A DNA stretch of 11,356 bases from Opitutus sp. GAS368 (lineage in GTDB: Bacteria > Verrucomicrobiota > Verrucomicrobiia > Opitutales > Opitutaceae): NCBI GenBank assembly GCA_945862035.1, contig CAMAXB010000073.1:1-11356 (forward strand), given 5' to 3'. Both the position numbers and the translations under genes were made by a program. The notes under the pieces are model-generated. The model was not told the origin of the DNA and made no database searches. It was given only the letters and a program-made list of their open reading frames with translations. Positions 1 through 7,393 of the stretch are shown here, in pieces; the first letter of the stretch is position 1; each line of letters opens with the position of its first letter.

Positions 1-270
1 AGGGCGAGGCACTGCTTGCCGCGCGCGGAACTTGAACGCCAGGAGGCCATGCTCCAGTAGAGCAAGGCCGCGCTGCACGAGCGCGAGGCCCGCCTTATCG
101 AGAAGGTCCAATCCCAGCAGGAAAAGGAAACCGAGCTCGAGCAGCGCGAGGCGGACCTGCGTAAACGCGGCTGCCGGCCGCGCGAGCCAGCGGCCGTCAT
201 CGATCCGGAGGTCGCCCACGCGCTGGCGGAAGAAGACGAGGCCCGGGACAGGTTCAACGAATTCAAGTAA
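1..270 (+). pseudogene. Broken coiled-coil protein gene, 3' part only
   Basis: Frame 1 reads from the left edge to a TAA at 268-270 and is interrupted by a TAG at 58-60. The translation on both sides of that stop is the same kind of sequence: a charged heptad-like helix rich in Glu, Gln, Arg and Lys (ELERQEAMLQ, stop, SKAALHEREARLIEK, then further E/Q/R repeats), followed by a short acidic tail ending DRFNEFK. Because the pattern continues across the stop, a CAG-to-TAG nonsense change in one original gene is the simplest reading. No ATG, GTG or TTG occurs in frame between the stop and the end, so the distal part has no standard start of its own. The 5' part of the gene lies outside the window. 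I do not recognise the family, and long coiled coils are poor guides to function. A sequencing error at 58 is the main alternative. Confidence 0.5.
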
Positions 271-437
271 GGGCGGGCCCGGGGGGCCGGGGACCACCCG
301 GTCTCCCATCACCTTCTTCACGGGGCCTAAGGACCGGCCAGGGGGCGATTCAACCCGGAGTGAGGACACGGTTGCATTTGTCTCGGAATTTAGGGCAACA
401 TTCGGGACGTTTTCGCGTCTTATCCGGAAATACCTTC

Positions 438-1652
438 ATGAAGTCCCATCGTTCCCTGCTTGCCGGCCTCACTTTTGCCCTCATCCCCTGCGCGGCCGTT
501 TGCGCGCAATCCGATATCCCGATCCAGTTCATGGTGCGTGACACCGGCTGGACCATCTCGGTGGGTATGCGAGCCAGCAGCAGCTTGGCGGAAGTTAAGT
601 TTGGCCGGCTCGGCACCGTCCCGGCGGGTGTCACCGTCGACCTGACCTCGAACCAGCGGGTCTACGACAATGGCCAGATGCTCGTCGATTCGGCCCGCGC
701 CACCGAAAAGGACGCCAACGGAAATGTCACGACCACGCCGTTCGGCCGCTATCAGCTTTCCCTGAACAACGCGGACGGCGTTCCGTTCGTCGCCGGTGAC
801 TTTGTGGCTTACACGCCGGGCTTCACCCGTGAGTGGGCTTACGCCACACAGGATCAGGTGACCTCGGACGGCCGCGTGGGCATGAGCATCTTCAGCGCCC
901 GGTCCGATGGAGCCGGCGCCGTCGTGGACGGCGACTCGGGCGGTGGTGTGGAGGTGTCCCTCGGCCGCCGGCTGGGTCGGATCGGCAATCGCATCGAGTG
1001 GGGTATCAACGGCTCCGTTGGCCTGACTGACTTTAATCGCAAGACCAGCGGCGAGGTGCGTTCGACGCTGTCGGTGCAGACCGACTTCTACCGCACCTTT
1101 GGCGGCGTGGTCCCGGATGCCCCCTACACCGCGTCCTCCTTTCGCGACCTCGTCGACGGCAATGGCGTCCTCGTGACGGCACAGGGCTTCGAGACCACGA
1201 CCCTGCTGAACGAGACCAGCACGGGACGCGTGACGACCGCGACGGCCGGTGCCGCGGTGATCGATGGCAACTGGAAGATCAAGGGAGCCTACTACTTGGT
1301 GCGCGTGGGGCCGAGCCTCCGGGCGAAGCTTTCCGAGCGTCTGGCAATGAGCGTCAGTGCGGGGTTTGCCGGCGCCTACGTGGGTTCAACCTACACGGCG
1401 GCGGAGTCCCTCCGCATTGCCGGAGCGTCCCGGACCATTGACGTGAAGGAGGAGGCGGATTCGAGCGAGTTCATTGCCGGCTACTACGCTGAGGCCGTGG
1501 GCGAATTCTGGTTCACGCCTCGGACGTCCCTCTACGCCGGTCTGAGCTACGAGCGCCTCGGGGAGTACGAGCAGATCCTGGGCGGCCGGACCGCAGAGAT
1601 CGATCTCGGGGGCAGCGCCGGGATTCGCGTCGGTATCACCACCCGCTTCTAA
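438..1652 (+). CDS. Predicted outer-membrane beta-barrel protein
   Basis: This 404-residue protein has a typical Sec signal peptide: positive start (MKSHR), hydrophobic core LLAGLTFALIPCAA, and a likely signal peptidase I site after VCA (residue 23). The mature part is rich in Gly, Ser, Thr and Tyr, with short alternating polar/hydrophobic segments such as SLYAGLSYERLG and GGSAGIRVGITTRF. It ends in Phe, as expected for a BAM-assembled barrel. No hydrophobic helix follows the signal. I chose the ATG at 438 because the frame opens at 360 but the 26 upstream residues do not resemble a signal peptide, while the signal begins exactly at 438; a weak GGAAA lies at 426-430. The gene is transcribed alone and is followed by a terminator. 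It may be a small porin-like or structural barrel protein. The substrate is unknown and I cannot name a family. Confidence 0.75.
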   Translation: MKSHRSLLAGLTFALIPCAAVCAQSDIPIQFMVRDTGWTISVGMRASSSLAEVKFGRLGTVPAGVTVDLTSNQRVYDNGQMLVDSARATEKDANGNVTTTPFGRYQLSLNNADGVPFVAGDFVAYTPGFTREWAYATQDQVTSDGRVGMSIFSARSDGAGAVVDGDSGGGVEVSLGRRLGRIGNRIEWGINGSVGLTDFNRKTSGEVRSTLSVQTDFYRTFGGVVPDAPYTASSFRDLVDGNGVLVTAQGFETTTLLNETSTGRVTTATAGAAVIDGNWKIKGAYYLVRVGPSLRAKLSERLAMSVSAGFAGAYVGSTYTAAESLRIAGASRTIDVKEEADSSEFIAGYYAEAVGEFWFTPRTSLYAGLSYERLGEYEQILGGRTAEIDLGGSAGIRVGITTRF

Positions 1653-1668
1653 GCGGTCGTTTTCTCTC

Positions 1669-1700
1669 GCCCGGGCCGCCCTTGGTGTACCCGGGCTTTT
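1669..1700 (+). terminator. Intrinsic terminator of the outer-membrane protein gene
   Basis: GCCCGGG at 1669-1675 pairs with CCCGGGC at 1690-1696 across a 14-nt loop, followed directly by TTTT and then CTGT. It starts 17 bases after the TAA at 1650-1652. On the other strand the stem is followed by GAGAGAAAA, with no U tract. It therefore fits the + strand gene and not the convergent ispH, which ends at 1728. Confidence 0.75.
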
Positions 1701-1727
1701 CTGTGCCCGTCGGCGTGCCTTCGCTTC

Positions 1728-3494
1728 TCAGGCCGTCCCGAGCCCGGCAAGCACGGCATCAATTGAACGGAGCCGATCGGCGGGCCAGAGCTGGTTTATG
1801 CGGGTCACCACCTGCTGGATGAGGCCATCCGGGCACGAGGCGCCGCCCGTGATCAGGACCCGTCGCTTCGGTAGTCCGTCATCGGGCCAGAGCGGATGGA
1901 GTTCGAGGTGGCCGGTGTGCGTGGGACCGCCGGCCGGAAAGACGTAGTGCTCAACCTCCTCGCGCGAGCGCACGTTGGCCTCGCTCTGGATGAAGAAGGC
2001 GCGGCCCGGCAGCTTCTGTTCGCAGAGCCGATAAAGCTGGTAGGTGTTGGACGAGTTCCTGCCCCCGATGATAAAGGCCACATCGAGCGGGTGCTGCAGG
2101 GCGCGGCCGAGCGCATCCTGATTGACCTGAGTCGCATAGCAGAGCGTGTCCCGCTTGGCACCGCCCCCGACGCGTCGTTCCGCCTCCTCCGCGCCGTGCA
2201 GCGCCGTGTAGACGCCGCGCAGGTGCGCGATGATCTCGAGGGTCTCGTTCATCAGCAGGGTGGTCTGGTTGACGACTGCGATCCGCTCGAGATCGCGCAT
2301 GACGTCGAAGCCGGGCGAGAAACGCCCGGCAAAGAGATCGTAGAAGCGCGCGTGCACCTGCGGATCCCTGCTGGCTATGATCTCGCCGAGTGACCTGACC
2401 TCGGCCAGATTGCGCACGATGACGGTGGGGGCCTGGCGACGGGCGTTGGAGAAGGTGGCCTTCGTCTCCTCGTGCTCCGCCTTGCCATGAATGATGACGG
2501 TGAACCCCTCGCGCCCGTAGGCCCGGGCCGCTTTCCAGACCGTTTCCACGAGCATGCAGGTGGCGTCGTGGGCGCTGGCGGCGATGCCCTTGCGCACAAG
2601 CCGCGCCTTGTCCTCGTCGGTTGCGCCAAAGGCGGGGATGATCACGACATCGTCGCTGGTCAGCGTATCCCAGCGCAGCGGATCGTCCGGCGTACCTTTC
2701 GCCGCCTTGAGCCCCGAGACGGTGAAGGGAACGCCCTTCTCGGATTGGAGATAGCGGAGGCCGCGGCGCAGCAGGTCCTCGTTGACGAACGGATTGTGGA
2801 TGAGCTCCGACAGCATGAACACCCGCCGGCCGGGATTGGCGGCGAGGGTCTCGTAGGCCCGTTCAATCGCGTTTTTTACGCCGAGGCAGAAACCGAAGTG
2901 GCTCGGGATGACGTACTCGACCGCCCCAAAATCAAGGGTGATCGGCTCAGCCGCGGTGCGCTCATGCCCCCGGGTTACGGCCTTGATCGCAGCGCACAGC
3001 TTGGACTGATAGAGTGCGCTCGTGATCTCGTCGAACTGGTAGCAGGCGGGGTTGCGATCCTTCTCGGGGCGGAACTTGTAGATGAAGTCGTTGGGTCCGA
3101 GATGCAGGTAGGGAATCGACGCGAGGAAGGGATCGAGGCCTTGCACAATGGCGGCCAGTGAAGGGGCCACCGCCGGATCCCGGCTCAGACGGTCGATGGT
3201 CCAGAAGGCGATCTCCGGGTCCCGGGATGAGCCGCTGATCTGGACGAAGTGCACGTGGTGGGAGCGCCCGCCCCCCGACGGGGTGAACGTTTCCACCGGA
3301 GCGGTGTGGACCGGGAAGGCAGACTCCAGCCGGGCGGTCGCCATCGCCAGATCAGTCCCCGAGAAAGCCAGCCCGGCCTTCGACCCAAGCGCCCGGATGG
3401 CGACGCGATTGGAGGCATCGAAGGCGAGAATCGCGGTCAGCGGGGCGATGGTCGGTGCATCGATCACGAGGGTAGTCTGTACAGCGCAGCCCAT
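1728..3494 (-). CDS. ispH: 4-hydroxy-3-methylbut-2-enyl diphosphate reductase (long, plant/cyanobacterial type) with an extra N-terminal region
   Basis: IspH (LytB) performs the last step of the MEP pathway, reducing HMBPP to IPP and DMAPP with a [4Fe-4S] cluster in the cytoplasm. Residue numbers below count from a possible TTG at 3506; subtract 4 for the ATG at 3494 chosen here. The three cluster cysteines are present: GFCLG (C207), HDATCMLV (C317) and RDTLCYAT (C456). The substrate-site motifs LIHNPFVN (H237), IHGKAEHEETKAT (340-351) and GGRNSSN (481-487) are also intact, as is GGASCPDG near the end. The HGKxxHEETxAT form matches plant and cyanobacterial enzymes, not the short E. coli type. 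The protein has 588 residues, well above the usual 300-400, because about 195 residues precede the catalytic domain. That extension has normal GC-rich third positions, so it looks coding, but I do not recognise it. No clear Shine-Dalgarno precedes either start. A 154-bp gap with a large inverted repeat separates it from the DUF5069 gene upstream. Confidence 0.93.
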   Translation of the reverse strand: MGCAVQTTLVIDAPTIAPLTAILAFDASNRVAIRALGSKAGLAFSGTDLAMATARLESAFPVHTAPVETFTPSGGGRSHHVHFVQISGSSRDPEIAFWTIDRLSRDPAVAPSLAAIVQGLDPFLASIPYLHLGPNDFIYKFRPEKDRNPACYQFDEITSALYQSKLCAAIKAVTRGHERTAAEPITLDFGAVEYVIPSHFGFCLGVKNAIERAYETLAANPGRRVFMLSELIHNPFVNEDLLRRGLRYLQSEKGVPFTVSGLKAAKGTPDDPLRWDTLTSDDVVIIPAFGATDEDKARLVRKGIAASAHDATCMLVETVWKAARAYGREGFTVIIHGKAEHEETKATFSNARRQAPTVIVRNLAEVRSLGEIIASRDPQVHARFYDLFAGRFSPGFDVMRDLERIAVVNQTTLLMNETLEIIAHLRGVYTALHGAEEAERRVGGGAKRDTLCYATQVNQDALGRALQHPLDVAFIIGGRNSSNTYQLYRLCEQKLPGRAFFIQSEANVRSREEVEHYVFPAGGPTHTGHLELHPLWPDDGLPKRRVLITGGASCPDGLIQQVVTRINQLWPADRLRSIDAVLAGLGTA

Positions 3495-3517
3495 GGAGCT
3501 AGCCAAAAGGAAGAGAG

Positions 3518-3645
3518 GATTTTCGAATTTTGATTTTCGATTCTCGAATTCAGAGGGACGGGCCGTTACACGCGAGGGTCGGCCGAGCTCCGTTCCGCTC
3601 TCCGATCTCCGCCAATCGAAATTCGAAAATCAAAATTCGAAAATC
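3518..3645. repeat. Large inverted repeat (AT-rich palindromic element) between the DUF5069 gene and ispH
   Basis: Bases 3518-3540 and 3623-3645 are perfect 23-bp reverse complements, with further partial pairing to about 3547 and 3616, around an 82-base centre. Each arm starts with the 14-bp unit GATTTTCGAATTTT and then repeats it imperfectly. The arms are strikingly AT-rich in a GC-rich region, while the centre (3551-3612) is GC-rich. It fills nearly all of the space between the DUF5069 stop and the ispH start. The arrangement suggests a REP- or MITE-like intergenic element, or a large RNA hairpin that could affect ispH expression. No U tract marks it as an ordinary terminator. Confidence 0.8.
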
Positions 3646-3648
3646 TAC

Positions 3649-4101
3649 TCAGCCCTTGCCGCCGAAGCTCACATAGTCATCGAGATCGAGACGATCGAAG
3701 GCCGTGTGGACGTCGTCGCGGTCGGCGGCAAAGCGGGTGATGTCGGTGGCGATCGTCGTGTGCCGGCGCACATTGTCCGCGCCAGAGGCCTCCAGCGCGG
3801 CGGACCAGGCGAGGATCTCGTGGGCCGTGCGCACGGGAGTCAGGTGTGCTTGGACCCACGCCAGCATGGCGGCGTCAGAGCGCCCGTCGCGGACAGCCGC
3901 CACGAATGCTTCCGCCGTGATTCCGGTGAAGGCGAAGAAGCGCTGGTCGAGCGGGCAGGGGAAAATGTAGTCAGCCTGGCGACCGGCGAGCACGGCGCGC
4001 GTCTTGTCGAGGAGCCGGGGCAGGTGGACGAACCCGCCTAGGCGCACGCGGGGGCTGCGGGGCGGATGTTGCGTGAGGTCGGGCGTGGTGTAGTCGATCA
4101 T
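3649..4101 (-). CDS. DUF5069 domain protein
   Basis: This 150-residue soluble protein has no signal peptide or membrane segment. The N-terminal half carries the pattern I associate with DUF5069: PPRSPRVRLGG (13-23), LPRLLDKTRA (27-36) and CPLDQRFFAF (49-58). A helical C-terminal half with HEILAW (94-99) follows. The family's biochemical role is unknown to me, so no function is assigned. The ATG at 4101-4099 overlaps the TGA of the upstream small gene (4100-4098) in an ATGA arrangement, which points to translational coupling and co-expression. The length fits a complete single-domain member. The large inverted repeat begins only a few bases after its stop. Confidence 0.82.
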   Translation of the reverse strand: MIDYTTPDLTQHPPRSPRVRLGGFVHLPRLLDKTRAVLAGRQADYIFPCPLDQRFFAFTGITAEAFVAAVRDGRSDAAMLAWVQAHLTPVRTAHEILAWSAALEASGADNVRRHTTIATDITRFAADRDDVHTAFDRLDLDDYVSFGGKG

Positions 4102-4352
4102 GCTTCTTCCGAAGTGCCGGCTCCGCCTTCCGCATCTTCAATCTCGCCGGGTGCGCGGTCGAAAAAGCCCTCGTCTTCAAGGATGGCCATGACGCCATCG
4201 GCCACGAGCTTGCGGTCGCCGGGACCCAGTTCGAAGTGGTCGGCGTTGATCAGCTCATTCACGCCGGCCCTCGCCTCGGCGCGGTTGGCCGCGCCCTCAA
4301 GGAAATCGTCCGCCTGACTGGCAATGGCTTCAATGATGCCCCGGAGATTCAT
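4098..4352 (-). CDS. Small acidic protein of unknown function, coupled to the DUF5069 gene
   Basis: This small protein (84 residues from this start) is rich in Asp, Glu and Ala. It has a helical-looking start (MNLRGIIEAIASQADDFLEG), a central segment ELINADHFELGPGDRKLVADGVMAILEDEGFFD, quoted here in part only for its charge pattern, and a very acidic tail ending GTSEEA. There is no signal peptide, Cys cluster or recognisable DNA-binding motif. An in-frame ATG at 4370 would add MLLFPC and has a GGAAA close upstream. I prefer 4352 because MNLRGII looks like a natural start, but the choice is open. Its stop overlaps the DUF5069 start by 4 bases, so the two are probably made together and may work together. 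I do not recognise the family. Confidence 0.65.
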   Translation of the reverse strand: MNLRGIIEAIASQADDFLEGAANRAEARAGVNELINADHFELGPGDRKLVADGVMAILEDEGFFDRAPGEIEDAEGGAGTSEEA

Positions 4353-4411
4353 GCATGGAAACAAGAGCATGATTTCCGTGGAGGCAAATCGGAGTGGCAG
4401 TACAGGGAACG

Positions 4412-4493
4412 ACCACGAAACACACGGAACACACGAAACCCAGAGGATCCCGCTCCGAGGACTTTTTTTCGTGTGTTCCGTGTGTTTCGTGGT
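4412..4493. repeat. Long perfect inverted repeat built from 9-bp units, just downstream of alaS
   Basis: Bases 4412-4438 and 4467-4493 are perfect 27-bp reverse complements around a 28-base centre. The left arm consists of three 9-bp units in tandem (CACGAAACA, CACGGAACA, CACGAAACC at 4414-4440). The right arm mirrors them, so the element is at once a tandem repeat and a palindrome. It lies 18 bases beyond the alaS stop and about 60 bases before the start of the next gene in the same direction. As RNA it would fold into a very stable hairpin that could end or protect the alaS message. In the alaS direction no U tract follows the stem. The regular make-up suggests a dispersed intergenic repeat family. 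Confidence 0.85.
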
Positions 4494-4510
4494 GACTCCT
4501 GCCTTGGTCT

Positions 4511-7204
4511 TTAAGCTTTGAGGACCTCGGCGAGCTTCGCGCCGTCTTTGCCGCCGCCCATGGCGAAGTCGGGCTTGCCGCCGCCCTTGCCACCGATCTG
4601 GGCGGAGAGATCGGTGACCAGCTTGCCGGCCTGCAGGCCGGCCTTGATGGCGGCGGGCGAGCAGAAGGCGACGATCGAGGCACGCTCGCCAAAGGTGGTG
4701 CCCAAGAGCACGACACCCTCGCCGAGCCGGGAAAGGACCTGCGAGCCGAGTTCGCGAAGCAGGTCAGGCGTGTCGACGGAGACGAAGGCGGACACGTGCT
4801 TGAGTCCGGCGCGATCAACGGCGGCCGACGCCAGCTCGGCGGCGAGGGCTCCGGTGGCCTTCTGTTCGAAGGCCTTGAGCTTCTTCTCGAGTTCGGCTTT
4901 GTGCGTGAGGAGCGCCTCGAGCTTCTTGTTCACGTCGGTTGGGCCGGCGGAGAGATGGGTGCCGACGGCGGCGAGGGCGGCCTCGCGCGAGGCGATGAAT
5001 TCGATCGCCGCCTGCCCAGCCACGGCCTCGATGCGGCGGGTGCCGGCCGCGATCGCGGACTCGGCGACGACCTTGATCAGGCCGATCTCGCCCGCGGTGG
5101 TGACGTGCGTGCCGCCGCAGAGCTCGCGGCTGTAACCGCCGATGTCGACGACGCGGACGACCTTGCCGTACTTCTCGCCGAAGAAGGCGAGGGTGCCCTC
5201 GGGCTTTTGGTCAAAGTCCGTCTCGTAGGTCTCGACCTGAGCATTGTCGATGACCTTGGCGTTTACCAGGGCCTCGATCTCGAGAAGCTGAGCCGAGGTG
5301 ACGGCCTCAAAGTGCGAGAAGTCAAAGCGCAGGCGGTCCGGCGTCTTGTGCGTACCGGCCTGGCGAACGTGCGTGCCGAGCACCTTCCGTAGCGCCCAAT
5401 GCAGCAAATGGGTCGCGGAGTGGTGACGGGAAATGGCGCGGCGGCGCTCGCGGTCAACCGACAGTTCGGCCGTGGCCCCGGCGGTGAGGGTCGGGGACTT
5501 TGGCGCGAGCTTGTGCAGGTAGCGGCCGGACTTGTCCTTGACCGTATCCACGAAGTGGACGAGCTGCCCGCCAATGAGCGCGTGGCCCGCGTCGCCGGCC
5601 TGGCCGCCCATTTCAGCGTAGAAGGGTGTTTGGTCGAATACGAGGAAGGTCTCCTTCTCCGTGCGAACGACCTCGATCAGCTTGGCGTGGGCCTGGGTCT
5701 GGCGATAGCCGACGAAGATCGTGGCCTTCTGGTCAACAACCTCGCCGCCCTCGGTGGCGGCGACCACGATCTCCTTCTTCTGGGCGGCGCGCGCGCGATC
5801 GCGCTGGGCTTCCATCAGGCGCTCAAACTCGACGGTGTCGACCGTGAGACCGCGCTCGGTCGCGAGGAGCTGGGTCATGTCCAGCGGGAAGCCGTAGGTG
5901 TCGTAGAGCTCGAAGGCTGCTGCGCCGGTGATGGCGCCGATCCCCGCTGCCTTTTGAAAGATTTGCAGCCCGCGATCCAGGGTCCGCCCAAAGCTCTCCT
6001 CTTCGCTGCGGATCACGCGGCGGATGATGTCCTGCTGGGCGACGAGTTCGGGAAACACCGGCCCGAGGGACTCGACCACGGGGGCGACGAGTTGTTCGAA
6101 GAAGCCGGTCTTCAGGCCGAGCTTCTTCCCATAAAGGATTCCGCGACGGAGAATGCGGCGAATGACGTAATTGCGGCCCTCATTGCCGGGCAAGATGCCA
6201 TCGGCAATGGCGCAGCTGATGGTGCGTGCGTGGTCGGCGAGGACGCGGAAGGCGACGTCCGTGTTCTCCTGTTCGGTCAGTCCCTCGCGCTTGATCGGGA
6301 CGGTGCGCGTGTAGGTCTTGCCGGAAAGCGCCGTGATCGTGCGAAAGAGCGGGGCGAAGACGTCGGCCTCGTAGTTCGAGGGCTCGGCGGTGAAATCGGT
6401 GCAGTTCTTCGTCGTGGCGAGGATGCCGGCGACGCGTTCGAAGCCCATGCCGGTGTCGACGTGTTTGGCCGCAAGCGGCGAGAACGTGCCGTCGGCATTG
6501 GCGTTGAACTGGATGAAGACGTGGTTCCAGATCTCGATGCAGCGTGCGCTGGACGAGTTGACGCCCTTGCGGCCCTCGACCTCGTCGTCGGACGGGAGCA
6601 GATTGAAATGGATCTCGGAGCACGGGCCGCAGGGGCCGGTGTCGCCCATCATCCAGAAATTATCCTTCTTGTTTCCGTGGACGATGTGGAGCGCGGGATC
6701 GAGCCCCTCCTTGCGGAAGATCTCGGCCCAGATGTCATAGGCCTCCTGGTCAAACTCGGCCGGATCGCCCTTGGCCTTGTTCGGTGCGTAGACGGTGGCG
6801 AAAAGGCGTTTCGGCGGGATACCCCAGACCTTGGTGATCAGTTCCCAGCCCCAGGTCAGCGAATCCTGCTTGAAGTAGTCGCCGAACGACCAGTTCCCCA
6901 GCATCTCGAAGAGCGTGTGATGGTAGGTGTCGAAGCCGACGTCCTCGAGGTCGTTGTGCTTGCCGCCGGCGCGGATGCACTTCTGCGTGTCCGCCGCCCG
7001 CGTGTCCTTGGCCGGACGCGCGCCCGCCCACGTCGAGACATCGGGCTTCCGGTCGCCGAGGAAGATCGGCACGAAGGGATTCATGCCTGCGTTGGTGAAG
7101 AGCAGTCCGGGCGAGTCCGGCAGCAGCGACGCCGAAGGCACGATCGTGTGGCCGTGCTGGGCGAAGAAATCGAGGAACGACTGGCGGATCTCGGCGGAAG
7201 TCAT
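4511..7204 (-). CDS. alaS: Alanine--tRNA ligase
   Basis: AlaRS is a cytoplasmic class II synthetase that charges tRNA-Ala and edits mischarged Ser and Gly. The 897-residue product is close to the usual 870-900. The catalytic domain is at the N terminus (MTSAEIRQSFLDFFAQHGH, then LLFTNAGMNPFVP at 35-47, DTGPCGPCSEIHF at 188-200 and VDTGMGFERV at 249-258). The editing domain follows, with zinc-site residues H595 and H599 (HHSATHLLH) and C696 and H700 (ELCGGTH). The C-Ala domain ends with the typical glycine-rich GGKGGGKPDFAMGGG (871-885). The ATG at 7204 gives the family's normal start. The frame stays open to 7513, but that would add about 100 unrelated residues and run into leuB. The leader from the leuB stop is 223 bp, with GC-rich hairpins and no good Shine-Dalgarno. 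Nothing looks broken. Confidence 0.98.
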   Translation of the reverse strand: MTSAEIRQSFLDFFAQHGHTIVPSASLLPDSPGLLFTNAGMNPFVPIFLGDRKPDVSTWAGARPAKDTRAADTQKCIRAGGKHNDLEDVGFDTYHHTLFEMLGNWSFGDYFKQDSLTWGWELITKVWGIPPKRLFATVYAPNKAKGDPAEFDQEAYDIWAEIFRKEGLDPALHIVHGNKKDNFWMMGDTGPCGPCSEIHFNLLPSDDEVEGRKGVNSSSARCIEIWNHVFIQFNANADGTFSPLAAKHVDTGMGFERVAGILATTKNCTDFTAEPSNYEADVFAPLFRTITALSGKTYTRTVPIKREGLTEQENTDVAFRVLADHARTISCAIADGILPGNEGRNYVIRRILRRGILYGKKLGLKTGFFEQLVAPVVESLGPVFPELVAQQDIIRRVIRSEEESFGRTLDRGLQIFQKAAGIGAITGAAAFELYDTYGFPLDMTQLLATERGLTVDTVEFERLMEAQRDRARAAQKKEIVVAATEGGEVVDQKATIFVGYRQTQAHAKLIEVVRTEKETFLVFDQTPFYAEMGGQAGDAGHALIGGQLVHFVDTVKDKSGRYLHKLAPKSPTLTAGATAELSVDRERRRAISRHHSATHLLHWALRKVLGTHVRQAGTHKTPDRLRFDFSHFEAVTSAQLLEIEALVNAKVIDNAQVETYETDFDQKPEGTLAFFGEKYGKVVRVVDIGGYSRELCGGTHVTTAGEIGLIKVVAESAIAAGTRRIEAVAGQAAIEFIASREAALAAVGTHLSAGPTDVNKKLEALLTHKAELEKKLKAFEQKATGALAAELASAAVDRAGLKHVSAFVSVDTPDLLRELGSQVLSRLGEGVVLLGTTFGERASIVAFCSPAAIKAGLQAGKLVTDLSAQIGGKGGGKPDFAMGGGKDGAKLAEVLKA

Positions 7205-7260
7205 GGAGGGGATGAACGGGGAGCAAAAGGGTGCGGGCGGACGCCGGAAAGGATATTTTA

Positions 7261-7305
7261 GGCCCGGGCGGTCCGCCTCTGGGTTGCAGGCGTAGGATCC
7301 GGGCC
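7261..7305 (-). promoter_or_regulatory. GC-rich hairpin in the alaS leader
   Basis: GGCCCGG at 7261-7267 is the reverse complement of CCGGGCC at 7299-7305, with a 31-base spacer that can itself form a small GGCGG/CCGCC fold (7267-7277). It lies about 57 bases before the alaS start. It could be a leader hairpin or an operator; E. coli AlaRS is known to bind a palindrome at its own promoter, but no such role is shown here. In this GC content a 7-bp palindrome may be chance. Confidence 0.25.
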
Positions 7306-7376
7306 CGTTCCGTCCGGGTGTACGGTTGCAAACTCCTGCCAATAGTGGGCTGCGAATCCGTACCCCCCGTCCATTG

Positions 7377-7393
7377 CCCGCCGCGAGGGCGGG
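7377..7393 (-). terminator. Possible stem-loop terminator after leuB
   Basis: CCCGCC at 7377-7382 pairs with GGCGGG at 7388-7393 around a 5-base loop, about 35 bases past the leuB stop. The stem is compact and all GC, but no U tract follows it in the leuB direction, so it is only a weak terminator candidate. Confidence 0.3.

Noticed and set aside
287..301. CCGGG/CCCGG hairpin as a terminator for the broken coiled-coil gene
   Set aside because: The 5-bp stem is short, has no U tract, and sits in a very GC-rich stretch where such pairs are expected by chance.
372..400. Sigma70-like promoter (TTGCAT) upstream of the outer-membrane protein gene
   Set aside because: No acceptable -10 hexamer occurs at 16-18 bases spacing, so the match is too weak to report as a feature.
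912..956. GDSGGG sequence in the outer-membrane protein, as in trypsin-like serine proteases
   Set aside because: No catalytic His or Asp context is present, and the surrounding sequence is a Gly-rich barrel protein; the match is coincidental.
2472..3161. Open frame of 229 codons antisense to ispH
   Set aside because: It is the codon mirror of a well-supported IspH and shows no family features.
3518..4493. CRISPR array, because of repeated short units
   Set aside because: The repeats are inverted and composed of 9- or 14-bp units with no regular spacers, and no cas gene is present.
5399..7261. Very long open frame (620 codons) antisense to alaS
   Set aside because: Antisense frames stay open by chance in GC-rich genes. 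The protein it would encode is a low-complexity Gly/Asp/Val/Leu mirror of AlaRS with no recognisable domain.
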